Shown: piece after piece, positions 10,101 to 15,983 of the stretch
Position numbering within the stretch: position 1 is the stretch's first letter
Layout of the letters: each line of letters begins with the position of its first letter
Origin: Gryganskiella cystojenkinii
Lineage: Eukaryota; Mortierellomycota; Mortierellomycetes; Mortierellales; Mortierellaceae
Direction: 5' to 3'
NCBI GenBank assembly: GCA_015852425.1
Contig: JAAAIG010000807.1
Location: 1-17,434, forward strand
Length of the DNA stretch: 17,434 nucleotides
Notes under the pieces: generated by a model
Told to the model about the DNA's origin: nothing
The model's input: only the letters and a program-made list of their open reading frames with translations
The model's database searches: none
Position numbers and translations under genes: made by a program

Positions 10101-10750
10101 AAATTCTGCAGATGCAGCAGCAAATGTTACAGCAACAACAACAGCAAGGACAAGGTCAGCAGCAACAAGCGGGACAAACACCTCAGATGCAGCAACAACA
10201 GCTTAGTAACAACAATAACACCATTGGAGCAGCAAATAATGCTGCTGTGGCAGGAGGTGGTGGACCCCAATTGCAATCACCTGTGTTGCAGTCGCCTCGA
10301 TTGCAGTCCCCGCGGATGACAATCCAGTCTCCAAGACAACAAAATCCTCAGTTGAGCAACAGTATTCAACAGGGGAACCAACAGACAAACCAAGGAAATC
10401 AAGCTCAGCAGCAGCAGCAGCAACAACAACAACAAAATTTCATGCAGAGTCCCCAGATGCAGAGCCAGCAAGCCATAATGATGCAGATGATGTATCAGCA
10501 GCAACAAGCACAATTCCAGCAGCAGCTGCAACAACAACAGCAACAGATGCAACAACAGGGCCAACAACAACCAGGACAACAACAGCTTGGTATGCAGTCG
10601 ACGTCCGCATTGCTGGCCCAGGCTCAGGCTCAAGCGGCAGCAGCAGCAGCGACACCTACTCTGGCCAATAACTCTATTGGGGGTGGTGGCGGTGATGGTG
10701 GTGCAGGAAACGATGGTTCCCAAGGAGGTGGAGGAGACGGATCAGTTTAA
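4102..10750 (+). CDS. SPT20: Spt20-family SAGA complex subunit with giant Gln-rich tail (12 exons)
   Basis: Spt20 (Ada5) is a core structural subunit of the SAGA transcription coactivator in the nucleus. My model joins 4102-4539, 4670-4685, 4763-4842, 4927-4959, 5069-5153, 5251-5462, 5544-5732, 5851-6058, 6145-6253, 6338-8006, 8096-8195 and 8286-10750. Every intron is GT-AG and the sum is 1868 codons including stop, all in frame. The Spt20 domain spans about residues 150-485. Diagnostic stretches are FIIHLYPTHFKFENQDG, LFNSPMKIFLKSIQERKLP, PYYEGSLIAEVVDHR, ETLWADLSLL, a basic RKRRKWNSAEREQE segment, DFQPNFGRLAFLNQWRN and FYLGPEQCADAYVQSLK. After it come a 12-Ala run (about 502-513) and roughly 1,300 residues rich in Gln, Asn, Ala, Pro and Met, with helical stretches such as LTPQLQHILMSAG. 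Yeast and human homologues are much shorter (roughly 600-800 residues). The first ATG (4102) has a weaker context than the in-frame ATG at 4114 (ACCATGG). The domain call is strong; the outer exon limits of the tail are less certain. Confidence 0.9.
4670..4685 (+). other. SPT20: 16-nt microexon of the Spt20 gene
   Basis: This exon encodes Val-Val-Lys-Lys-Lys plus one base. It is bounded by an acceptor (GATAG) whose intron carries a CTAAT branch-like motif about 40 nt upstream, and by the donor GTAACG. Skipping it would join AAG to ATTTATTGA and give an immediate stop, so it is needed to connect the N-terminal segment to the Spt20 domain. It adds three Lys just before the domain. Confidence 0.7.
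6711..7441 (+). repeat. Poly-glutamine (CAA/CAG) tract within Spt20 exon 10
   Basis: About 730 nt made largely of mixed CAG and CAA codons encodes Gln runs broken by Leu, Met, Pro and Ala. The runs are interrupted rather than pure CAG. Similar Gln tracts recur at about 7675-7775, 8460-8570, 10080-10205 and 10405-10600. The same repeat makes long spurious open frames in other phases (Leu-rich antisense, Ala/Thr-rich sense). Confidence 0.85.
8492..8554 (+). repeat. Direct repeat copy 1 inside the Spt20 tail
   Basis: Sixty-three bases encode a 21-residue block beginning QQGQGQQQQVGQTPQM (residues about 1116-1136). It matches the block at 10142-10204 with about 7 differences by eye, most of them synonymous CAA/CAG changes. 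The GQTPQM core is not simple Gln repeat, so the match reflects duplication rather than shared composition alone. Confidence 0.75.
10142..10204 (+). repeat. Direct repeat copy 2 inside the Spt20 tail
   Basis: This is the partner of 8492-8554, offset by exactly 1650 bases (550 codons), so both copies are read in the same frame. It encodes QQGQGQQQQAGQTPQM with one Val to Ala change in that stretch. The two copies diverge after the shared Leu codon. Confidence 0.75.
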
Positions 10751-11370
10751 ACTGCGCCTCTATTGTCTCTTGTCTTTATTCTTATTTTTTTTTTTTTGCT
10801 CTTTGTTCCTTGCTTCTTTGCATTCTGCGTCAGTCCCTTTCGGTTCTTCCATCTCCACAGGCAACCACGGCTACCGTTATTGAACCTTCCCCCCTTCAAA
10901 AGAACATGTCCACATCCCCGTTCATCCCATCCTTGTACATAATAATAAATCTCATTTGAGAAGAAAGAAAAGAGAAAAAAGAGTATTTGTGGAAACAGGC
11001 GTCTTTAGTAGACCTGCCCCCATCCAGTTGGGCTGTTGCGGCGGTTGTTTTGTGTCTCACTGTGTTCTGAGCCTCTTTTCTTGTTTTAGCCCTCTTTCAT
11101 CCATTTCCATCCACTCGTCTACGCCACTTGCTCCATCACTCGCCGCTTTCATTCATTCTCTTCGCACCTGTAGCCTGTACTTTATCCCTCGAGAAGGAAG
11201 GAGAGGCGACATTTGCATCAATCTCATATCATTGTCCGAGAGGACTGTGTCTCCATCATTTCATTTTTTCAGAACTAGTCCGTTATCCTTTTCACCTCGT
11301 TTGACCCTGCCCACCATTGTATCCCACTCGTATTCCCAAAACAAGTTACATCCGAATCATAACAACAACA
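10751..11370 (+). promoter_or_regulatory. Spt20 3' region and promoter/leader of the mannosyltransferase gene
   Basis: There is no convincing gene in these 620 bases. A T-run follows the Spt20 stop at about 10785. A canonical AATAAA at 10944-10949, in an AATAATAAAT context, is the likely Spt20 poly(A) signal, about 195 nt after the stop. The later part is pyrimidine-rich up to the AACAACAACAATG start context of the next gene. Confidence 0.5.
10944..10949 (+). terminator. Poly(A) signal candidate of the Spt20 gene
   Basis: A canonical AATAAA hexamer lies in an AT-rich stretch about 195 nt past the Spt20 stop codon. It is the best candidate I see between the two genes. Confidence 0.5.
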
Positions 11371-13245
11371 ATGCAACTCGTCGCATTCCTCTCTGCGACG
11401 ATCCGCAAGACCCAGACTCTCCGAATCATCCTCATCCTCACAATCTTTTTCCTCCTCGCCTCTGTTTCCCGGTACCAGGGCTCGTTTGAATACTCGATCG
11501 ACGAGGACGGTCAGGTCCAATCCATCCCCTCCGAAGCCTCTGAACACAACGTCTATTATACCCACCATATTGCCACCTATGACCCCAAAGATCTCAAAGA
11601 ATGGACCGAGGGCGATACCCGAGCCCTCAGGACGCCGTTGGGACAACGACTTGTTCAGTCGCTTACCGGAGACCCCTTCAAGACCGTCTCGGAAGCGGAA
11701 TTGAACAGGATTCAGTTCGACTCTAAACTTGACGATGAAAAGAAAAAAGAGCTGGCTCGGAAACCATTAAAGGACGACCATTTCTTGACCTTGACGAAAC
11801 GGTTAAGGGTCTACAGAGCCCTGTGGCATTACCTCAAGCGTTATTATGACAAACTAGAGCCGCAATCAGGTCTCGGAAAGGGATCAAGCCATAGCGGGAT
11901 ACAAGAATTCAGGACAAGACATTTTTATGATGCACCACCAATTGACATTGCACCTGCGATTGAGCTCTTTCAACGGATTGAACAGGCCTCCTTCCCTTGG
12001 ATCCTGAACCGGTTCGAGACCAGTTTCGATCTCTTTGAGGAAACGACCAAGACTGGAGGCGGTGGACGCGGTATCGTCATGTCAATTGGTAACTATCATA
12101 CTCGATTTGCTCGTACCACCATCAAGACGCTGCGCGACGTTCTAGGATGCCGATTGCCGATCGAGATCTATTACATGGGTGAGTTTGATCTCGCCCCTGA
12201 TCAACGAGCCTGGTACGAAAGCTTTGAGGACGTCAAGACGATCGATATTACAAAGCTGGTCGACAATGATCTCCTCCGTCTCGGAGGCTGGGCCGCGAAA
12301 CCGTTCATAATGTTGATGACCCGATTTCAAGAAGTGATCCTGATGGATTCCGATGCGACTTTTTTCCAAGATCCCGCGGTCCTGTTTGAAGACGAAGGTT
12401 ACAAGGAAGTTGGTACCGTCTATTTTTATGATCGGACAGTCTTTCCCGGAGGCGATCAAAAGAGGAATTGGATGAAATCGTTCTTGCCGACCATGTCGAA
12501 CCACCCGGCGAAATCCAGATGGTTCACCAAAAAGGGCGATCATGAGATGGAATCCGGTGTGGTCGTGATCGACAAGGGCCGTCATTTCCTCGGCATGCTC
12601 GCCATCTGTAACATCAATGCGTATTACGAACGCGAGGAGGTAACGTACGTCCAGACCTGGGGTGACAAGGAGTCGTTTTGGGTTGCGATGGAGATGATTC
12701 AAGAACGCTACTCTTTTCTCCGGTACGGTGGTGGAGTCCTTGGCAACTGGGGCGACATGATTCCGTTCTGGAAGGAGAACCTACCGCAAGAAGAGATTGA
12801 CCGGTACAACCAAGCCGAGAAGTTGACAAGAGTCCATCCAGTCATGATTGAATTCCCGAATGACCAATCCAACCGAGAAGTGAATTATAACCGCGTCTGT
12901 GGTAACCTGGCCCATTTCGATTATCGGGGTCAGCCGATCTGGTGGAACTCTGGCGTGGTGGTGAACAAGTTTATGACGAAATCGCCCTATCTCAAATACA
13001 ATGCCTATATGAGAGACGAGGACGGAGAGTGGGATTTCTTTACGAATTGTATGAACCCCAAGTACCCTGGAGCGATCCAAGAACTGGACTGGAAGTTGAG
13101 ACAGACTGCGTTTGAAATCTTGAAGACGGACAGAGAGGTGTCTTTGGAGATGAATAACCAAGGCGTGAAAGAAGTGCTCACAATTCCAATGTTGGTCAAG
13201 TCGGACGCACCCAAGGGTGGCCGTGGTAACAATCAGGCCGTGTAG
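11371..13245 (+). CDS. GT71 family alpha-mannosyltransferase (Mnn1-like), type II Golgi membrane protein
   Basis: This single-exon gene encodes a predicted 624 residues. It probably transfers mannose from GDP-mannose to glycan chains of secretory proteins in the Golgi lumen. The N-terminus has a short basic cytoplasmic tail and one hydrophobic anchor (about residues 17-32, LRIILILTIFFLLASV), the type II topology usual for these enzymes. The central catalytic region contains IVMSIGNYHTRFA, LGCRLPIEIYYMGEFD, AAKPFIMLMTRFQEVILM and the metal-binding DSD at residues 326-328, followed by FFQDPAVLFEDEGY and GTVYFYDRTVF. These are the signature blocks of the fungal Mannosyl_trans3 family (Mnn1/Mnn2). 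The GTVYFYDR block favours the Mnn1 alpha-1,3 branch, but linkage cannot be fixed from sequence. The start ATG at 11371 lies in a good A-rich context (AACAACAACAATG). The frame open upstream of it has no ATG. Confidence 0.88.
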   Translation: MQLVAFLSATIRKTQTLRIILILTIFFLLASVSRYQGSFEYSIDEDGQVQSIPSEASEHNVYYTHHIATYDPKDLKEWTEGDTRALRTPLGQRLVQSLTGDPFKTVSEAELNRIQFDSKLDDEKKKELARKPLKDDHFLTLTKRLRVYRALWHYLKRYYDKLEPQSGLGKGSSHSGIQEFRTRHFYDAPPIDIAPAIELFQRIEQASFPWILNRFETSFDLFEETTKTGGGGRGIVMSIGNYHTRFARTTIKTLRDVLGCRLPIEIYYMGEFDLAPDQRAWYESFEDVKTIDITKLVDNDLLRLGGWAAKPFIMLMTRFQEVILMDSDATFFQDPAVLFEDEGYKEVGTVYFYDRTVFPGGDQKRNWMKSFLPTMSNHPAKSRWFTKKGDHEMESGVVVIDKGRHFLGMLAICNINAYYEREEVTYVQTWGDKESFWVAMEMIQERYSFLRYGGGVLGNWGDMIPFWKENLPQEEIDRYNQAEKLTRVHPVMIEFPNDQSNREVNYNRVCGNLAHFDYRGQPIWWNSGVVVNKFMTKSPYLKYNAYMRDEDGEWDFFTNCMNPKYPGAIQELDWKLRQTAFEILKTDREVSLEMNNQGVKEVLTIPMLVKSDAPKGGRGNNQAV

Positions 13246-13286
13246 TTGGCATATCATCTTGTAGATCATATAGATTTAGACTATTA

Positions 13287-13317
<31 letters not shown>

Positions 13318-13457
13318 GTCTTTTGCCCGTCTCATCTTCTCTCATGGTATTCATTCCATCTTGCCGTTTCCCCTTAATATCCTCCATATTTCAATTTTGT
13401 CACTCACCTTTTTTTGTACAAAATGCAGTCTAATATCACACACTTATTTTGTTATTT
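13246..13457. repeat. Convergent 3' intergenic region with CT microsatellite
   Basis: A short gap of 212 bases separates the 3' ends of the mannosyltransferase (plus) and the YchF-type ATPase (minus). A CT-rich microsatellite with small interruptions runs from about 13284 to 13318. The two 3' UTRs probably share this interval. No gene is seen. Confidence 0.6.
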
Positions 13458-13463
13458 TTATTT
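13458..13463 (-). terminator. Stop codon and overlapping poly(A) hexamer of the YchF-type gene
   Basis: The last codons are Lys-Lys-stop (AAG AAA TAA) followed by AAAATAAC. An AATAAA is therefore formed across the stop codon at about 13462-13457. It is a candidate polyadenylation signal; use is unproven. Confidence 0.4.
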
Positions 13464-13700
13464 CTTTTTGTTGTTGGTGACATTAAACTTGAAGTAAATG
13501 ACATCACCATCCTCGACAGGATAGTCCTTGCCCTTGGAGTAGTACTTGCCCGCAGCCTTGACCGCAGCCTCGGAGCCGAGTTCCTTGAGATCGTCCATCT
13601 TCATGATCTATTATCGTCGACAAGAAAAGAAAAGAAAAGGTAAGGGGACCGGAATCGACAAGATATAAAGAAACCAGGAGTTCGATTTTTGAAAATTCTG

Positions 13701-13736
<36 letters not shown>

Positions 13737-15292
13737 ATTACCTCCGCCATGATAAAACCACGCTCAAAGTCGGTATGGATAACACCAGCAGACTGAGGTG
13801 CAAGAGTGTTCTTGCGGGTTGTCCAGGAACGAACCTCGCCGGGTCCAGCAGTGAAGAACTGTTGCAAGCTCAATGCCTCTCTGCCCTTGATAACGATCTC
13901 TGGCAAAGCCGAGACAATAGGGGATCCAACCTGTTGCGACGCATCCTCCAAAACCGTCTGCTTATCCTCGGGCGAATCATTGAATAATGATAGCTGGTTC
14001 TCGAATGATCCCGAAAACGGGATCAAAAGATCGCCTGGGTGATGTTGATCGATCCAGTCCTGAATCTTTTGAATGACGGGAGGAGGCGATTTAGCAAGGT
14101 TCAAGTAGTCGTTTTCCGAGATGTTGACGAGGTAGATCATTGGCTTGGCGGTCAAGAGGTATTGTTGGTTGATAGTCTCAATCTCCTTGTTGGTCCATTC
14201 GCCCGTCCGGATATCGTTCCCTTGTTCGACCCAGGCCAAGGCCTTTTCGATTGCAGGGAAGTCATCCCGTTTTTTCCTCTCGACCGCATTGCCAGCCGTG
14301 GTGCTGCTTCCAAGTCTGTTGGCAACGACCTTGTATTCCTGATGAATTTTTTGCAACCAATCGATATCTCTCAACAACAGCTCATAATGGATCGTCTCGA
14401 GGTCCCGCACGGCATCCACAGAGCCGTCGACGTGCATGACTCCTGGGTCCTCGAATCCTCGACAGAGATGGAACAAGGCATCCACAGATCGGACATGGGA
14501 CAAAAAGGCGTTTCCGAGGCCCTCGCCCTGAGCCGCTCCACGGACAAGTCCTGCAATGTCAATGACGGTCAAATAGGCGGGGGTTTCCTTTTCGGGTTTG
14601 TAATGTTCGACCAGCCAGTTGAAACGATCATCGGGCACGACGACTCGGGCCTCAGAGGGATCGATGGTACAGAAGGGAAAGTTCTCGGCGGGAACAGAGG
14701 AGTTTGTGAGGGCGTTGAAGAAGGTTGATTTTCTAAAGTGTAGGGAGGAAAAAAAAGGAATGCAAGGAGGACATTTAGATGGTGCAGAAAATGTTAATGT
14801 TGTAGTTTCAAGAGTTTAAAAGGAAAAAAACTAAAAGTTTTGGGTTGCAAGACTGAGGTCCTTACCCGATGTTGGGTACACCGAGGATACCGACTGACAA
14901 GGCGAATGTTAAAAAAAGAAAGGAGAAAGTGTCAGTTCAGCGGCTGGGGGACTCAGGAACCAAAAAAGCAATTGCTCGATCCGCTGGAAAAAAAATTGCC
15001 ATTTTTCTTTGCTGGTATGACTAAAAGTCATGACGAGAGAAGGAGGTCAGGTTTTCTTACTCTTGAGGTTATTGGAGGGTCTCCCGAGGAGGGCCTTTTC
15101 TTCTACAACAACACCCTTCTTGGCCGCTGGTTTAGCATAGAATGACTTTGTTGAGGTGGAGAAGCATGTCGCTTTGGCATGAAAGACAGTCTGATGGCTG
15201 TAATGAGTCGAATGGGAGGATTGACGACTACAGGGTGTCCATGTCCTGGTATTGGTCCTGAGGAGTGCTCGGAATGTGAACGAGCTGGCCAT
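13458..15292 (-). CDS. Mitochondrial Obg-like ATPase, YchF/OLA1 family (YLF2-like), 4 exons
   Basis: This is a TRAFAC-class P-loop NTPase of the YchF subfamily, which in OLA1 hydrolyses ATP and binds ribosomes. The exons on the minus strand are 15292-15061, 14893-14866, 14732-13742 and 13607-13458, all GT-AG, with 467 codons including stop. Residues 1-60 are rich in Arg, Ser, Thr and His with no acidic residue, a typical mitochondrial presequence. The core follows: [16 protein letters not shown]-loop GVPNIGKS (82-89), DIAG (145-148) then [16 protein letters not shown], and NISE (about 290-293) in place of the GTP-specific NKxD, as in ATP-using OLA1. A C-terminal TGS domain ([31 protein letters not shown]) completes the family architecture. 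The presequence makes it a likely counterpart of yeast mitochondrial Ylf2 rather than cytosolic Ola1. The start has a clear ATG (GCCATGGCC). The second exon is only 28 nt and encodes most of the Walker A loop. Confidence 0.9.
13706..13732. repeat. (AG)13 microsatellite in intron 3 of the YchF-type gene
   Basis: About 13 uninterrupted AG units read as CT on the transcribed strand. They begin only a few bases after the GTAATT donor of the third intron (13741-13608) of the minus-strand gene. Confidence 0.9.
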
Positions 15293-15710
15293 GGCGTAAT
15301 GAGGAAAGGGAAGAGGGACTGTGAAGGTGAAAGAAATGATTCGAATGAATTCTTTTTCAAGGAACGATTGATCCGATCTCCGTTTCGGGAAATGTAATTT
15401 TTGGTGGCGTCTTTCCTTCGACTATTTGTGACCGTTAAAAAAGCCTAAAAAACCTACTGCGGCTCAGATCGTCTGCTCTCCAAGGTCGCACAAACACTCG
15501 AAAATGTCGTGTCTGAAAATATAAAATAAAACAAGCCAAGATGCTCCATGTCGTAAACTATGGACTCCCCCTCTTCGGCATGCTGATCGACTCCACGTCA
15601 TCACAAAACAACTGAGTGACACCACGCGTTTCCTCGAGAGCGCAAGTGATCTGTCTGTCATTCATCTTTTTATTTCCTTTCAAAAACGGCGTGTGCGTAG
15701 TAGAGCCTAC
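15293..15710 (-). promoter_or_regulatory. Promoter/leader region of the YchF-type gene
   Basis: About 420 bases upstream of the ATG at 15292, on its minus-strand side. I see no gene; the small open frames in it show no recognisable domain or splice support. A/T-rich patches occur near 15395 and 15515-15530. No specific regulatory motif can be defended. Confidence 0.35.
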
Positions 15711-15901
15711 AGTGGCGGTCGAAAATGCTCCAATATTCCTTATTTTTGACTCTATTGTGTAATATGGGCCACAGGATAGAGGTACTGACTAGGTTCCAGT
15801 TATACTCGACACGGACATCAAGTTTGGCGCACCGCTCTTGTGTCATTGTTACATAATTAAAAACAAAAACAATGACCATTGGAACAATATTGACCGCCAC
15901 T
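15711..15901. mobile_element. MITE-like inverted-repeat element (Tc1/mariner-type ends)
   Basis: A 191-bp segment starts with AGTGGCGGTCGAAAATGCTC and ends with the inverse of AGTGGCGGTCAATATTGTTC. The 24-nt ends match at 20 of 24 positions by eye, and weaker similarity continues inward for about 13 more bases. The AGTGGCGGTC tip resembles the CAGTGGCGG type ends of Tc1/mariner elements. A TA precedes CAGTGG at 15708-15709 and another TA lies at 15901-15902, but a clean TA duplication is not evident. The interior is too short for a transposase. The 76-codon open frame that crosses it on the minus strand encodes nothing I recognise. It lies 77 bp beyond the stop of the F-box/LRR gene. Confidence 0.65.
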
Positions 15902-15977
15902 ACTGTCAGAGTAATTTTTTTATCGTGAATGCTTCAGGCGGGCTGTGATCGCCCCAATGTTGTTCCTGTTGGCTCAG

Positions 15978-15983
15978 TTTATT
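15978..15983 (-). terminator. AATAAA overlapping the stop of the F-box/LRR gene
   Basis: The gene ends AAA TAA followed by AC, so an AATAAA hexamer is read across the stop codon (15983-15978, minus strand). It is a candidate poly(A) signal; its use is not proven. Confidence 0.4.

Noticed and set aside
14039..14728. A 229-codon plus-strand frame opposite the YchF-type gene
   Set aside because: It is entirely antisense to the well-conserved ATPase exon and shows no family signature.
15670..15900. A 76-codon minus-strand frame between the ATPase and F-box/LRR genes, considered as a transposase remnant
   Set aside because: It spans the 191-bp inverted-repeat element, and part of it is the terminal repeat itself. 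No transposase motif (DDE/D or helix-turn-helix) is visible.
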